From positions 1 to 64,000 of the forward strand of contig CANHEA010000001.1 of assembly GCA_947459635.1 (NCBI GenBank): a stretch of DNA of 64,000 bases, read 5' to 3'. This document shows, piece after piece, positions 35,715 to 46,164 of this stretch. Source of the stretch: Flavobacteriaceae bacterium. Lineage in GTDB: Bacteria > Bacteroidota > Bacteroidia > Flavobacteriales > Flavobacteriaceae. Both the position numbers and the translations under genes were made by a program. Numbering within the stretch: the first letter of the stretch is position 1; the number at the start of each line of letters is the position of its first letter. The notes below the pieces were generated by a model. The model ran no database searches. It had not been told where the DNA came from and saw only the letters and a list, made by a program, of their open reading frames with translations.

Positions 35715-37148
35715 CTAAAATTCCGCATTCATCGGTGTTCTAGGAAACGGAATTACATCACGAATATTACTCATACCAGTTACAAATAAAACCAATCGTT
35801 CAAATCCTAATCCGAAGCCTGAGTGCACTGCAGTTCCAAATCGCCGTGTATCCAAATACCACCACAATTCTTCTTCATCGATGCCTAATGCTTTCATCTT
35901 TTCGATTAAAACATCATGACGTTCTTCTCTTTGTGAACCACCCACAATTTCACCTATTCCCGGGAACAAGATGTCCATCGCACGAACGGTTTTGCCATCT
36001 TCATTCAATCGCATATAGAAAGCTTTGATGTTGGCTGGATAATCGAACAAAATCACTGGACATTTGAAATGCTTTTCGACCAAGAATCTCTCGTGCTCAC
36101 TTTGTAAGTCAGCGCCCCATTCGTTGATGATATAATTGAATTTTTTCTTCTTATTAGGGGTCGAATCTCTTAAAATATCAATCGCTTCTGTGTAAGAAAC
36201 GCGTTTAAAGTCGTTTTCTAAGACAAAATTCAATTTCTCCAACAAGCTCATTTCACTGCGTTCTGCTTGTGGCTTCGATTTTTCTTCCTCCATTAATCTT
36301 CCATCCAAAAACTTCAAATCTTCAGCACATTTGTCAACAGTATATTTTACAACATATTTGATAAAATCTTCCGCCAAATCCATATTGTCGTTGAGGTCGT
36401 TGAAGGCAACTTCCGGCTCAATCATCCAAAATTCTGCTAAGTGGCGAGATGTATTGGAGTTTTCCGCTCTAAAAGTTGGTCCAAAAGTATAAACCTGACC
36501 CAACGCCATCGCAAATGTTTCTGCCTCTAATTGCCCTGAAACGGTAAGGTTGGTTTCTTTGCCGAAGAAATCTTCTTTAAAATTAACTTTTCCTTCTTCT
36601 GTTCTTGGCGTTCCATCAAAAGGTAGCGCGGTAACTCTAAACATTTCACCTGCGCCTTCCGCATCTGAACCCGTAATTATGGGCGTATTCACATACACAA
36701 AACCTCTTTCCTGAAAATATTGGTGTACTGCAAAAGACAACACCGAACGCACGCGCATAATCGCTCCGAAAGCGTTTGTACGAACTCGTAGGTGTGCATT
36801 CTCACGCAAAAATTCAAGCGAATGTTTCTTAGGTTGCATCGGAAATTTCTCCGCATCCGAATCGCCTAAAATTTCTAATTTCGAAACTTGAATTTCATAT
36901 TTCTGGCCAGCACCTTGACTTTCAGCCAATGCTCCAGTTACTGAAATAGCAGCGCCTGTCGTAATTCGTTTTAGCGTTTCTTCCGGCGTATTTTCAAAGT
37001 CAACAACGCATTGAATATTTTGAAGCGTTGAACCGTCATTCAAGGCAATAAATTGATTGTTTCTAAAAGTTCTTACCCAACCTTTGGCATTTACTTCGGC
37101 AATAGTGGCAGTACTTTGTAGTAAGTCTTTTACTTTGGTATGTTTCAT
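35715..37148 (-). CDS. asnS: Asparaginyl-tRNA synthetase
   Basis: Class IIb synthetase charging tRNA-Asn, 477 residues from the ATG at 37148. An N-terminal OB-fold anticodon-binding domain (about 1-120; G-W-V-R-T-F-R-N-N) precedes the catalytic core with motif 2 ([16 protein letters not shown]) and motif 3 ([10 protein letters not shown]). The open frame continues upstream to 37313, but this part translates a heptamer array and the end of the preceding gene, so the internal ATG is taken. A -7 element lies 40 bp upstream. Confidence 0.96.
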   Translation of the reverse strand: MKHTKVKDLLQSTATIAEVNAKGWVRTFRNNQFIALNDGSTLQNIQCVVDFENTPEETLKRITTGAAISVTGALAESQGAGQKYEIQVSKLEILGDSDAEKFPMQPKKHSLEFLRENAHLRVRTNAFGAIMRVRSVLSFAVHQYFQERGFVYVNTPIITGSDAEGAGEMFRVTALPFDGTPRTEEGKVNFKEDFFGKETNLTVSGQLEAETFAMALGQVYTFGPTFRAENSNTSRHLAEFWMIEPEVAFNDLNDNMDLAEDFIKYVVKYTVDKCAEDLKFLDGRLMEEEKSKPQAERSEMSLLEKLNFVLENDFKRVSYTEAIDILRDSTPNKKKKFNYIINEWGADLQSEHERFLVEKHFKCPVILFDYPANIKAFYMRLNEDGKTVRAMDILFPGIGEIVGGSQREERHDVLIEKMKALGIDEEELWWYLDTRRFGTAVHSGFGLGFERLVLFVTGMSNIRDVIPFPRTPMNAEF

Positions 37149-37153
37149 CTTGA

Positions 37154-37188
37154 AGATTTCAGATTTGTGATTTATGATTTCAGATTGC
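37154..37188 (+). repeat. Tandem heptamer array (nGATTTn, 5 units) in asnS leader
   Basis: Five consecutive 7-bp units: AGATTTC, AGATTTG, TGATTTA, TGATTTC, AGATTGC. The array lies between the asnS -7 element and its ATG, so it should be in the 5' untranslated region of the mRNA. Confidence 0.7.
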
Positions 37189-37195
37189 AAATATA
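37188..37195 (-). promoter_or_regulatory. -7 element (TATATTTG) for asnS
   Basis: Perfect TAnnTTTG match 40 bp upstream of the asnS ATG in the 56-bp gap after the MMPL gene. It overlaps the last base of the heptamer array. Confidence 0.5.
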
Positions 37196-37204
37196 ATCGA
37201 ATTG

Positions 37205-39568
37205 TTAGTTCTTTTTTTCTTCCACTTCTTGTAGCGCTTTCTTCTTTTCGAATGTGAGTACAAGTGCTGGCAGCACTAATAAATTTGCGAACATGGCAAA
37301 AAGTAACGTACACGATATCAATCCACCCAGCGCTATAGTTCCCACAAAACTAGATAAGGTAAAAATGGCAAAACCAAAAATAAGTACGACAGAAGTATAA
37401 AATGTACTGATGCCTGTTTCGCGCAATGAACTAATGACAGATTTATGAACCAGACCATTGTTTGCGATTAAGTCGTGTCGGTATTTCGCCATAAATTGAA
37501 TGGCATTGTCCACAGAAATTCCAAATGCAATGCTAAAAACCAAAATCGTCGATGGTTTTAATGGAATTCCGAAATAGCCCATCAATCCTGACGTAATACA
37601 CAATGGCAGCACATTCGTAATCACCGAAGCCATCACCATTTTTACCGATCGGAACAAATAAGCCATCAATCCGGCAATCACCAAGATGGCAAAAATGAGC
37701 GAAATAATTAAGTTGTCAATCAAATAGGAAGTTCCTTTTTGAAAGACTAATGCTTTTCCGGTAAGGGTTACCGTAAATCGATCTTTCGGAAATAATTCGT
37801 CAATTTTTGCTTGCAATTGGTGCTCGACTTTCGCCATTTCTTCCGTACCAATATCTTTCATAAATGTCGTAATTCGGGCATATTGACCAGTTTTATCGAC
37901 ATAGCTTTTCATCAGATTGTCTTTGCTGTTTTTGGTAGCGTTCTTGGCGTAGGAAAGAATAAAAGCTTGCTCTTGCGAATTCGGCAATTCATAGAAATCT
38001 GGATTGCCGTTATAGAACGCTTGTTTAGAATATTTAACCAAATTGACCACTGAAACTGCTGGAGAAAGTTCAGGAATCTCCTTGATGGTCTCCTGAAGTT
38101 CATCCATTTTTTTCATCATCGATAATTTCATCACGCCTTTTTTGCGGTGCGTATCTATCATGATCTCAAGTGGCATTACGCCGTGAAATTCCTTTTCATA
38201 GAAGAGAATGTCTTTAAAAAAGGAGGCGCTTTTCGGCATTTCACCAATCAAACTTCCAGACACTTTCATTTGCGTAACACCGATGACGCTAAAAATCATG
38301 AGTAACCCGTAGATGACATAGATTCTGGTTCGCTTATATCGAACGAGGTGCTCGACCCAACTCAATAACGCGGAAATATAGTTTTTACTCAAATGATACA
38401 AGTGCTTTTCTTTCGGTAGCGGCATAAAACTGTACACGATGGGAACAATGCACAAGGTCAAGAGATAAACCGTCATAACATTAATAGCGGTTACCAAACC
38501 AAATTCGTAGAGCAAGTCATTATTGGTAATCATAAACGTCGCAAACCCAACCGCGGTAGTCAGATTGGTCATCAAAGTAGAAACGCCGATTTTCGAAATA
38601 ACACGCTGTAAAGCTTTTGCTTGATTTTTATGAATTTTAATTTCCTGTTGATACTTATTGATCAAGAAAATGCAGTTGCAAATTCCAATAACAATAATCA
38701 AAGGTGGAATAATTGCCGTGAGAATGGTAATTTTATAATGGAAAAGCCCTAAAGTCCCAAAAGACCAAACAACGCCCAATAAAAGAATACTGATCGAAAT
38801 AAACGTGGCGCGGTAGGATCGGAAGAAAAGGAAGAAAATAAACGACGTCATAAACAAAGCGGCGCCGATAAAAAGACCAATTTCGCCTTTCATATTTTCC
38901 GCATTGATTGTTCGGATATAAGGCATTCCGGACACACGCAAATCAATGCCAGTTGTTTTTTCAAACTTTTCGACTTTCGGCACTAGATTTTCAAGAATGA
39001 ATGTTTTTCTCGCCTCAGTATTGACAATGCTCTTTCTTAAATAAACGGCAGAGCGGATACTTCCGGATTCTTTATTGAATAGCAATCCTTCGTAGAAAGG
39101 TAGTCTGTCGAATAACTCTGCTTTTATTTTCTTGAGGTACTCCAGTTTATTCGTTTGCGTAGAATCGATTAAGGAAACCAACTTAAATTTTTGTGCAATC
39201 GTGTCTTTTTCTAATTTTTTCAAATCATTTAAGGACACGACCAAATCAACTTCATTCGCTTTTTTGAGGCCAGTCATCAATTCGTTCCAGGCAGCGAAAG
39301 CCTTTGGTGTAAAGAATGTCTTGTCGTTAAATCCGATTACGATGAGGTTTCCTTCCTCGCCAAATTTATCTAAGAAATCCTGATATTGTTGATTAACAAT
39401 GTGTTTTTTGGGCAATAGATTGGCTTCAGTATACGTCATACTCAAATTTCTCCATTGAAATCCTAGAAAAATAGTGAGCGCTACAATAGCGACGATAATG
39501 GCGTTTCTGTTTTTAAGTATAATTCTGGCTAATCCTTCCCAGAATCCTACTTGATGCGTGTTTTTCAT
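37205..39568 (-). CDS. MMPL/RND-superfamily exporter
   Basis: Large inner-membrane protein of 787 residues with two repeats of one helix, a periplasmic loop and five helices, the 12-helix RND/MMPL layout. Periplasmic loops lie at about 45-215 and 440-600. Helix-4-like segments include [14 protein letters not shown] and the second-half counterpart [11 protein letters not shown], with the acidic residue expected for proton coupling. No periplasmic adaptor or outer-membrane factor gene is adjacent, which favours an MMPL-type lipid or hydrophobic substrate exporter over a tripartite drug pump. Substrate unknown. Confidence 0.9.
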   Translation of the reverse strand: MKNTHQVGFWEGLARIILKNRNAIIVAIVALTIFLGFQWRNLSMTYTEANLLPKKHIVNQQYQDFLDKFGEEGNLIVIGFNDKTFFTPKAFAAWNELMTGLKKANEVDLVVSLNDLKKLEKDTIAQKFKLVSLIDSTQTNKLEYLKKIKAELFDRLPFYEGLLFNKESGSIRSAVYLRKSIVNTEARKTFILENLVPKVEKFEKTTGIDLRVSGMPYIRTINAENMKGEIGLFIGAALFMTSFIFFLFFRSYRATFISISILLLGVVWSFGTLGLFHYKITILTAIIPPLIIVIGICNCIFLINKYQQEIKIHKNQAKALQRVISKIGVSTLMTNLTTAVGFATFMITNNDLLYEFGLVTAINVMTVYLLTLCIVPIVYSFMPLPKEKHLYHLSKNYISALLSWVEHLVRYKRTRIYVIYGLLMIFSVIGVTQMKVSGSLIGEMPKSASFFKDILFYEKEFHGVMPLEIMIDTHRKKGVMKLSMMKKMDELQETIKEIPELSPAVSVVNLVKYSKQAFYNGNPDFYELPNSQEQAFILSYAKNATKNSKDNLMKSYVDKTGQYARITTFMKDIGTEEMAKVEHQLQAKIDELFPKDRFTVTLTGKALVFQKGTSYLIDNLIISLIFAILVIAGLMAYLFRSVKMVMASVITNVLPLCITSGLMGYFGIPLKPSTILVFSIAFGISVDNAIQFMAKYRHDLIANNGLVHKSVISSLRETGISTFYTSVVLIFGFAIFTLSSFVGTIALGGLISCTLLFAMFANLLVLPALVLTFEKKKALQEVEEKKN

Positions 39569-39588
39569 ATGAGTTTAAAAACAAGTCG

Positions 39589-39596
39589 CAAAGGTA
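39589..39596 (-). promoter_or_regulatory. -7 element (TACCTTTG) for MMPL exporter gene
   Basis: Perfect TAnnTTTG match 20 bp upstream of the exporter ATG, in the 198-bp divergent region shared with the antiporter gene. Confidence 0.45.
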
Positions 39597-39707
39597 TATA
39601 AAACAAGAGAAATTCAAGTCATATGAATGCGTGTTTTCACAAAAAAGTTACCTTTTTTTAAACCAGAAGAAATTTTTATTCGCTATTTTTTTTGCTAATT
39701 TAATTTC

Positions 39708-39715
39708 TATATTTG
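39708..39715 (+). promoter_or_regulatory. -7 element (TATATTTG) for antiporter gene
   Basis: Perfect TAnnTTTG match 51 bp before the chosen antiporter ATG. A TTG at 39692 is closer (13 bp) than the usual -33 spacing. Confidence 0.45.
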
Positions 39716-39766
39716 GGTTCAAATCAATCCGACGGCAAAACAAAGTCAATAAGTAACGAAAACGCT

Positions 39767-42040
39767 ATGAAGAATTTCAAGAATTCTATTTTTTACGTCA
39801 TTGTAACTGGAGGTTTTTCCGCTTTGATTTATTGGATACTTTCGCAAGGGAAGTTTTTAGAAATCGGGAGAAATGTAGTTGTTGTTAGTTCAAGAAAAAC
39901 ACAATGGACTGAGTTTTTAGCTTCACTAGTACACAATGTAAAGCATCCTCTAGCCATCCTTCTAGCGCAAATCATTACCATCATCATTGTCGCTAGGTTT
40001 TTTGGTTGGATGTTTCGAAAAATTGGCCAACCGACTGTGATTGGTGAAATCATCGCAGGAATTGTATTAGGACCCTCTTTACTTGGATTGTATTTTCCCG
40101 AGTTTTCACACGCACTATTTCCTGTCGAATCATTAGGCAATTTGCAGTTTTTAAGTCAAATTGGCTTGATACTTTTTATGTTCGTCATCGGGATGGAACT
40201 CGATTTAAAAGTATTAAAAAACAAAGCCAATGAAGCGCTTGTAATCAGTCACGCAAGTATCATCATTCCTTTTTCTCTTGGTGTTGGCTTGGCTTATTTT
40301 ATCTACCATCGCTTTGCACCTCTGGGCGTAGAGTTTTTGTCATTTAGTCTATTTATGGGAATTGCGATGAGTATCACAGCCTTTCCTGTTTTAGCTCGAA
40401 TTGTACAAGAAAGAGGTATTCACAAAACTAAAATTGGGACCATTGTAATCACCTGTGCCGCAACAGACGACATTACCGCGTGGTGTATTCTAGCAGCAGT
40501 TATTGCCATTGTCAAAGCGGGCTCATTCGTGAGTTCATTATATATCATTGGACTTGCATTCGCCTATGTCATGATGATGATCTTTGTTGTCAAGCCTTTT
40601 TTGAAAAGAATTGGAGATTTATATGGCACGAAGAATAAATTAAATAAGCCAGTCGTTGCGATTTTCTTTTTGACTTTAATTCTATCTTCCTACGTAACGG
40701 AAATTATCGGTATTCACGCCCTTTTCGGTGCTTTTATGACTGGCGCGATTATGCCAGATATCTCAAAATTTAGAGCTATTTTTATTAATAAAGTAGAAGA
40801 CGTTTCTGTTATTTTACTGTTGCCGCTGTTTTTTGTATTCACAGGTTTAAGAACGGAAATTGGCTTGATCAATGATTCCTATTTATGGGAAATTACGGGC
40901 TGGATTATCCTTGTTGCAGTTGCTGGAAAATTTCTAGGAAGTGCCTTGGCCGCTCGGTTTGTTGGTCAAAATTGGGAAGAAAGCTTCACCATTGGCGCCT
41001 TGATGAATACGAGAGGTTTGATGGAATTGGTCGTTTTGAATATTGGTTATGATTTGGGTGTTTTGACATCGGAAATTTTCACGATGATGGTCATTATGGC
41101 ATTAGTAACTACATTTATGACTGGACCAGCGCTTGACTTAATCAATTATATTTTTAAAACCAAAGACAAATTTATCCCTGATGAAATCGAACATGATGGG
41201 AATAAATACAAGATTCTTATTTCCTTTGGAAACAACGAAAAAGGCAAGTCATTACTGCGATTAGCTAATAGTTTTGTGTCCAAACAGCAAGATACTTCGA
41301 GCATCACAGCGATGCATTTGTCTTTAAGCGACGAAATGCATTCCTACAATTTAGAAGAGCAAGAGAAGAAGAGATTTACCCCTATTTTGGAAGAATCTAA
41401 AATGCTAAAGCAAGAAATTACAACCATTTTTAAAGCAACAGTAGATATAGAAACGGACATTTCGGACATTGCAAATCAAGGAGATTATGACCTACTGTTG
41501 GTTGGATTAGGGAAGTCGATTTTCGAAGGGACACTATTAGGGAAAGTACTTGGATTTACAACGCGAATCATCAATCCGGATCGTTTGATTGATAAATTTA
41601 CCGGTAAAGAAGGACTCTTTGAAAATTCTCCTTTTGATGAAAGAACCCGGCAAATTATCTCTAAAAGCAAAATGCCATTGGGTGTCTTAATTGATAAGGA
41701 TTTGCAACAAGTGGCGAATGTATTTGTTCCAATCTTTTCCTCGGAAGATGCTTTCTTAATCGATTATTTTCAAAAGTTGATTTACAACAGCGATTCCAAC
41801 ATTTCGCTTTTAGACAGCAATAACTTAGTCACTAATAATTTCGTAATGGGAAGTGCCATTCACTCTTTGGAAGACAAGTATCCCGACAACATTACAGTAT
41901 TGCAAGAACGAATCATGAAAAAGGAATTCCTGTCGAAGCAAGATCTGATGATTATCAGTTTAGAAAGTTGGAAGAAACTCGTAGACTCGCAAAGTTTGTG
42001 GTTGAGTCACGTGCCTTCGGTGCTGATTTTAAAACCCTAG
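39767..42040 (+). CDS. CPA2-type cation:proton antiporter with C-terminal UspA-like domain
   Basis: Inner-membrane Na+ or K+/H+ antiporter, 757 residues from the ATG at 39767; a TTG 54 bp upstream overlaps the promoter and is rejected. The Na_H_Exchanger domain covers about 60-460, with G-E-I-I-A-G-I-V-L-G-P-S-L-L-G near its start and the ion-site segment C-A-A-T-D-D-I-T-A-W. The remaining 290 cytosolic residues resemble universal-stress-protein folds (K-Y-K-I-L-I-S-F-G-N-N-E; Y-D-L-L-L-V-G-L-G-K-S) rather than the TrkA-N domain of KefB/C. This layout is like plant CHX-type exchangers. Its last 12 bp overlap the convergent DUF5686 gene. Confidence 0.9.
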   Translation: MKNFKNSIFYVIVTGGFSALIYWILSQGKFLEIGRNVVVVSSRKTQWTEFLASLVHNVKHPLAILLAQIITIIIVARFFGWMFRKIGQPTVIGEIIAGIVLGPSLLGLYFPEFSHALFPVESLGNLQFLSQIGLILFMFVIGMELDLKVLKNKANEALVISHASIIIPFSLGVGLAYFIYHRFAPLGVEFLSFSLFMGIAMSITAFPVLARIVQERGIHKTKIGTIVITCAATDDITAWCILAAVIAIVKAGSFVSSLYIIGLAFAYVMMMIFVVKPFLKRIGDLYGTKNKLNKPVVAIFFLTLILSSYVTEIIGIHALFGAFMTGAIMPDISKFRAIFINKVEDVSVILLLPLFFVFTGLRTEIGLINDSYLWEITGWIILVAVAGKFLGSALAARFVGQNWEESFTIGALMNTRGLMELVVLNIGYDLGVLTSEIFTMMVIMALVTTFMTGPALDLINYIFKTKDKFIPDEIEHDGNKYKILISFGNNEKGKSLLRLANSFVSKQQDTSSITAMHLSLSDEMHSYNLEEQEKKRFTPILEESKMLKQEITTIFKATVDIETDISDIANQGDYDLLLVGLGKSIFEGTLLGKVLGFTTRIINPDRLIDKFTGKEGLFENSPFDERTRQIISKSKMPLGVLIDKDLQQVANVFVPIFSSEDAFLIDYFQKLIYNSDSNISLLDSNNLVTNNFVMGSAIHSLEDKYPDNITVLQERIMKKEFLSKQDLMIISLESWKKLVDSQSLWLSHVPSVLILKP

Positions 42041-44524
42041 GTTCAAAATAAAAGATAACTTAATCGCAAGATTGTCCTCTATTTTTGGCAATTGATATGG
42101 TCCGTAACGGTAAAAAGCAGTAAGTCCAAATCCGCTATAGATTTGGTTCAATTCAAATCCAGATTCGTAATAGCCTTTTTCTAAGGTGTTGAATTCCAGT
42201 CCAACGTGACGTTCTCTATTTTTCATATTTCCCCAGGCTGCCCGAGTCACCAATACGAAAGCCGGTTTTACTTTTCTAAAAATTTCAACCCTTTTGAATC
42301 CGTGTTTGATGTGGATCATCGCAAATTCACTCGAGAAAAATTCGTTAAAAAACATGGTTTCAAAACTGTTTTTCCCAGCAATCGTAACACGTTCAATAAG
42401 TTTTTCATTGGTCAAGTTGTTAGGAGAAGTGTTGTATAAATGCGTTAAGGGAATATCTCCGATGGCGCTGCCACTCTCCAATAGAACAGCGGTTTTTTGA
42501 CCGTTTAGATAGCTTTTTTCGTATTCTAGGCGGAAGTCGATTTTTCTAAAACTGAAATCATTCTCAAGGAATTTCGGAATGGTCTGCGTGTATTGAAAGG
42601 TAAATCTCGGAAAGCGCTTCTTCACTTCAAATCGTCCGTCTTCGGTTTGTAAATAATCACTAAATGGGTTCCATTGCAATGAGAACTGCGCGGTTGTCAT
42701 CGTATATTTTTCATAGGATTTTGCTGCAAGATTGTATCGATAGTCAAATAATGGGTCTATTTTCGTCTGCATCATTTGCCAAATGCTCTCGGTCTTGGGA
42801 AGTAGTTTGGTTTCGAAATACAAGCGCCAACTTTGATAATCGTAGAAGGTTTTTAAATTGATGGGACGCGGATCATACAATTTGAAGTTTCTCTTGTCAA
42901 TGGCAAAAGTGCTACTCGCGATTTCACGAATGTCGTCGGTGTATGAGGCACCAATCCACGAATTTGAATGTCCATCGATGAGGGTTGATAATCCGAGGTT
43001 GTATTTGTATTGCTCGTCCTTTAGTCCGTATGCCGTGTAGCCGTCAATTCGGAAAACTTTTGAAAAAAGATCGCTTGTTTTTCCGCCTAATCCAAAGCGA
43101 AATCCTTCGTAATTGTTGAAACTAATCAAATAGCGTAAGTCCATATCAAAGTACCCAAAGGGGACATAGCCATTAAGTATCTTTCTCCCTTGAAATAGCC
43201 TCTTTTCTATCTTGTTCTTCGTCGCTACGCTGTCTAAAGCAAAATAGGTTCTTTGACTTCGTAAATCTAAGGTGTCGGTTCGGTAGCGATTCCAGAATGT
43301 CTCGTCTTGGCGCTCCGCATCTTTTTTCACTTCCATATATTGGAAAGGGTTTTTGATGTCGACCGGATTGTTATACTTTACATCAAATAAGCGGGTTTCA
43401 GAAATCAAACAAGTGTAATCAGAAGCGCTTTTCTTTCTCGAATTGCTGTCGCTTTCACCTGAATCAAAGGCCAAAGTTTCTCCTAGGATTCTAATGTCGT
43501 AGTTGTTCTTGCCTTTAACAATCTTAAACATTTTTTGGGTCGGAAACCACAAATGCTCTTCTGGGGAAAAACTAAATTCGTGCGTTCCGCTGACATCTAA
43601 AAGTCCCTTGATTCGCATGATTGCTTTGCAGATGGCAAAATTCTCGGCATCTACATACAGCACGCCTTCTAATCCTGCGGCATTACTTTTCTTTTTGTTT
43701 TTAAAATAAATCAAATAGGATTTTCTGTCTTGAATCGAGGTACTATCTAAGAGCTTGAATCGATATTCTTGGTAAGAAGTGTTTGAAATGGGACTTTTAT
43801 ACCGTGTTTCAAACAATTCGTATTGATTGTCGTAAACGGAAAACGACTGTAAATTGACAGACAAGATTTCATAAATTGGCTGCTTGAATCCCGCCATTTT
43901 TGTTCCTAAGATGGTTTCCTTTAGTTCTTTTCCTCGGTACTGAAATTGAGAAACCCGTTCGGTTTGAAACAAATGTTGTTTGGAAATGATTTTCTTGAAT
44001 TTATAGCCCGAAGAATCTATTTTGATGTGCTTTCCTTTAATGGCTTTTTTGACAAAAATGCTGTCAATGTTACCATCAATAGAATCAGGATTGGCAGTAA
44101 TAACTAGTCGGTTATAGGCTTTAAATTCGAAACTTTGTAGTTTTTTCTGCGGGTCATTTTGAGGCTTTCTTGAGATGACTTTTCGAATGATTTCGAGTCC
44201 TTTGGTATTGCTCGACACTACAACTTCCTTAAGTTCGTCCGTCTGCGGATTGAGTCCAATAGTATAATACTGAGCATTATTTTCTAATAGAATTTCTGTA
44301 GAAGTATAACCGATATAGGAAACTATTAACGAGAGTGAAGGCGTTGCGGCCACGAGTGTAAATTTACCATCTAAATCACTGATGGTTTGAATCCCCGTAC
44401 TAGTATAGATAGTAGCAAATGGTAACGAGTTTTTCGAATTGTTATCTCTAATTATCCCAGTAAATTGATACTGTGCTTGCGACACAAGTGAACAAAGCAA
44501 TAGGAGAAGATAACATTTTTTCAT
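42029..44524 (-). CDS. DUF5686 outer-membrane protein with carboxypeptidase-like regulatory domain
   Basis: Predicted outer-membrane protein of 831 residues. A signal peptide (1-17, ends S-Q-A-Q) is followed by a CarboxypepD_reg-like beta-sandwich (about 18-105; G-I-I-R-D-N-N-S-K ... D-L-D-G-K-F-T-L) as in TonB-dependent receptors. The rest matches the DUF5686 family and ends in barrel-like strands (last residues I-L-N-L-G-F). There is no TonB plug, so it is not a SusC-type receptor. Role unknown, probably transport or surface assembly. Confidence 0.85.
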   Translation of the reverse strand: MKKCYLLLLLCSLVSQAQYQFTGIIRDNNSKNSLPFATIYTSTGIQTISDLDGKFTLVAATPSLSLIVSYIGYTSTEILLENNAQYYTIGLNPQTDELKEVVVSSNTKGLEIIRKVISRKPQNDPQKKLQSFEFKAYNRLVITANPDSIDGNIDSIFVKKAIKGKHIKIDSSGYKFKKIISKQHLFQTERVSQFQYRGKELKETILGTKMAGFKQPIYEILSVNLQSFSVYDNQYELFETRYKSPISNTSYQEYRFKLLDSTSIQDRKSYLIYFKNKKKSNAAGLEGVLYVDAENFAICKAIMRIKGLLDVSGTHEFSFSPEEHLWFPTQKMFKIVKGKNNYDIRILGETLAFDSGESDSNSRKKSASDYTCLISETRLFDVKYNNPVDIKNPFQYMEVKKDAERQDETFWNRYRTDTLDLRSQRTYFALDSVATKNKIEKRLFQGRKILNGYVPFGYFDMDLRYLISFNNYEGFRFGLGGKTSDLFSKVFRIDGYTAYGLKDEQYKYNLGLSTLIDGHSNSWIGASYTDDIREIASSTFAIDKRNFKLYDPRPINLKTFYDYQSWRLYFETKLLPKTESIWQMMQTKIDPLFDYRYNLAAKSYEKYTMTTAQFSLQWNPFSDYLQTEDGRFEVKKRFPRFTFQYTQTIPKFLENDFSFRKIDFRLEYEKSYLNGQKTAVLLESGSAIGDIPLTHLYNTSPNNLTNEKLIERVTIAGKNSFETMFFNEFFSSEFAMIHIKHGFKRVEIFRKVKPAFVLVTRAAWGNMKNRERHVGLEFNTLEKGYYESGFELNQIYSGFGLTAFYRYGPYQLPKIEDNLAIKLSFILNLGF

Positions 44525-44564
44525 TCGTTTGAATTACAAAATTCATGAGAAGGCTAAAGATAAG

Positions 44565-44604
44565 CAAAATAAAAATCCGCCTTGTTACGAAAACGAGACG
44601 GATT
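44565..44604 (-). terminator. Terminator downstream of frr
   Basis: Outer arms 44574-44579 and 44599-44604 pair perfectly, continue into an inner 6-bp stem with one G-T pair, and are followed on the minus strand by a T-rich tract. It ends the pyrH-frr unit. Confidence 0.75.
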
Positions 44605-44625
44605 CTTGATTATTATTTCATCGAC

Positions 44626-45189
44626 TTATACTTTCATAATTTCAGCTTCTTTGTGCGCTAAAATATCATCGATTTTTTTAATAAAAGCATTCGTAAGATT
44701 TTGCACTTCATCTTCTGCAGTTTTACAAATATCCTCTGATGTTCCTTCTTTTTCTAATTTCTTGATGTCGGTATTGGCATCTTTTCGTGCATTTCTAACA
44801 CCAATTTTGGCGTCTTCTGCTTCCGCTTTCGCTTGTTTGGTCAAATCCCGACGGCGCTCTTCGGTAAGTGGCGGCACAGAGATAATGATGACATCACCAT
44901 TGTTCATTGGGTTAAAACCAATATTAGCGACCATGATTGCTTTTTCAATCGGTTGCAACATGCTTTTTTCATAAGGCTGAATGGTGATTGTTCTCGCGTC
45001 TGGCACATTCAGGTTGGCAATTTGCGCTAATGGCGTTTGCGATCCGTAATAATCTACAAACACACTTCCTAACATGGCTGGCGAAGCTTTCCCAGCACGA
45101 ATATTCAAAAACGATTTTTCTAAATGCGCTATCGAACCGTTCATCGATTCTTTAGTACTGTCTATAATAAATTCAATTTCTTCAGTCAT
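44626..45189 (-). CDS. frr: Ribosome recycling factor
   Basis: Releases ribosomes from mRNA after termination together with EF-G, 187 residues as usual. Conserved segments are F-L-N-I-R-A-G-K-A-S-P (about 27-37), the V-D-Y-Y-G-S-Q-T-P-L hinge region, and P-P-L-T-E-E-R-R-R-D-L. It follows pyrH after 99 bp, the common bacterial pyrH-frr order; the gap holds an inverted pair of octamer arrays. Confidence 0.98.
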   Translation of the reverse strand: MTEEIEFIIDSTKESMNGSIAHLEKSFLNIRAGKASPAMLGSVFVDYYGSQTPLAQIANLNVPDARTITIQPYEKSMLQPIEKAIMVANIGFNPMNNGDVIIISVPPLTEERRRDLTKQAKAEAEDAKIGVRNARKDANTDIKKLEKEGTSEDICKTAEDEVQNLTNAFIKKIDDILAHKEAEIMKV

Positions 45190-45201
45190 ATTTTGGATTT
45201 T

Positions 45202-45288
45202 AAGACTGTGAGACTTTAGGACTGTGAGACTTTAAGATTTTAGCAAAGTCAATCTTATCGTCTTGTAATCTTATCGTCTTACAATCTA
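45202..45288. repeat. Inverted pair of octamer arrays between pyrH and frr
   Basis: The left array (about 45203-45242) is five 8-bp words of type GACTnTnA. The right array (about 45253-45288) is four 8-bp words of type TCTTnnnn reaching the pyrH stop codon. The two arrays are roughly complementary. The same words recur after DUF3098 and ftsX. Confidence 0.7.
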
Positions 45289-45996
45289 TTATACATTTAC
45301 TACTGTTCCAACAGTTTCTCCTTCACAAATTTTCAACAAATTCCCTCTTTTGTTCATATCAAAAACAAGGATCGGCAGTTGATTTTCTTGGCTTAAGGTA
45401 AAAGCCGTCGTGTCCATTACATTCAATCCTTTTTTGATGACGTCATCAAATGAAATAAAATCAAACTTGGTTGCATTCGGATCTTTTTCAGGATCTGAAG
45501 TATAAATGCCGTCTACTCTTGTACCTTTCAAAATAACATCAGCATGAATTTCAACACCTCTTAAAACAGCAGCAGTATCCGTAGTGAAATACGGATTTCC
45601 CGTTCCCGCTCCGAAAATAACAATGCGCCCTTTTTCTAAGTGACGAACCGCTCTTCTCTTGATATAAGGTTCTGCAATCGCTTCAATTTTTAATGCAGTT
45701 TGCAAACGTGTCAACATCCCGTGATCTTCTAAAGCACCTTGAAGTGCCATTCCATTAATCACAGTTGCCAACATTCCCATATAATCACCTTGAACGCGAT
45801 CCATACCGTTGCTCGCACCAGAAACTCCTCTAAAAATATTTCCGCCTCCAATCACAATGGCAATTTCAACGCCTCGGTCATGAATTTGTTTTATTTCTTC
45901 AGCATATTCGGCTAAACGAGCTGGGTCAATTCCATATTGTCGGTTGCCCATCAATGCTTCACCGCTTAATTTTAGAAGAATTCTTTTGTATTTCAT
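45289..45996 (-). CDS. pyrH: UMP kinase
   Basis: Phosphorylates UMP to UDP in pyrimidine synthesis, 235 residues. The amino-acid-kinase fold motifs are [10 protein letters not shown] at the N-terminus, [11 protein letters not shown] and [13 protein letters not shown] for nucleotide and UMP binding. The enzyme is normally a homohexamer regulated by GTP and UTP. It has a -7 element 23 bp upstream and leads into frr. Confidence 0.98.
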   Translation of the reverse strand: MKYKRILLKLSGEALMGNRQYGIDPARLAEYAEEIKQIHDRGVEIAIVIGGGNIFRGVSGASNGMDRVQGDYMGMLATVINGMALQGALEDHGMLTRLQTALKIEAIAEPYIKRRAVRHLEKGRIVIFGAGTGNPYFTTDTAAVLRGVEIHADVILKGTRVDGIYTSDPEKDPNATKFDFISFDDVIKKGLNVMDTTAFTLSQENQLPILVFDMNKRGNLLKICEGETVGTVVNV

Positions 45997-46018
45997 TACT
46001 TTGTTTTATTGAGTTGTG

Positions 46019-46026
46019 CAAATATA
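46019..46026 (-). promoter_or_regulatory. -7 element (TATATTTG) for pyrH
   Basis: Perfect TAnnTTTG match 23 bp before the pyrH ATG, in the divergent region shared with the thioredoxin-like gene. Confidence 0.5.
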
Positions 46027-46100
46027 GTTATATTCTCTTTTTGTGAAATAGTCTAAATGAAAAAAAGGAGTGAATTTCGAAGGTTAATTTATTTGATTTT

Positions 46101-46116
46101 GGTGATGAATGTCACC
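46101..46116. promoter_or_regulatory. CRP-like palindrome (GGTGA-N6-TCACC)
   Basis: A symmetric site with the GTGA-N6-TCAC core of CRP/FNR-superfamily operators. It is centred about 41 bp upstream of the start site implied by the -7 element at 46138, the position typical of class II activation. One outer base per half differs from the E. coli CRP consensus. Regulation is an inference. Confidence 0.35.
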
Positions 46117-46137
46117 TATTTATCCCGAAGTAAGCCT

Positions 46138-46145
46138 TAAATTTG
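46138..46145 (+). promoter_or_regulatory. -7 element (TAAATTTG) for thioredoxin-like gene
   Basis: Perfect TAnnTTTG match 20 bp before the ATG at 46165. No TTG at -33, consistent with an activator-dependent promoter given the palindrome upstream. Confidence 0.5.
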
Positions 46146-46164
46146 TGTATAAAATAAATATATT

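Noticed and set aside
37149-37313. N-terminal extension of asnS
   Set aside because: The extra codons cover the promoter, a heptamer array and the end of the MMPL gene; the ATG at 37148 gives the normal family start.
45202-45288. CRISPR-like array
   Set aside because: Units are 8 bp and contiguous with no spacers, and no cas gene is present.
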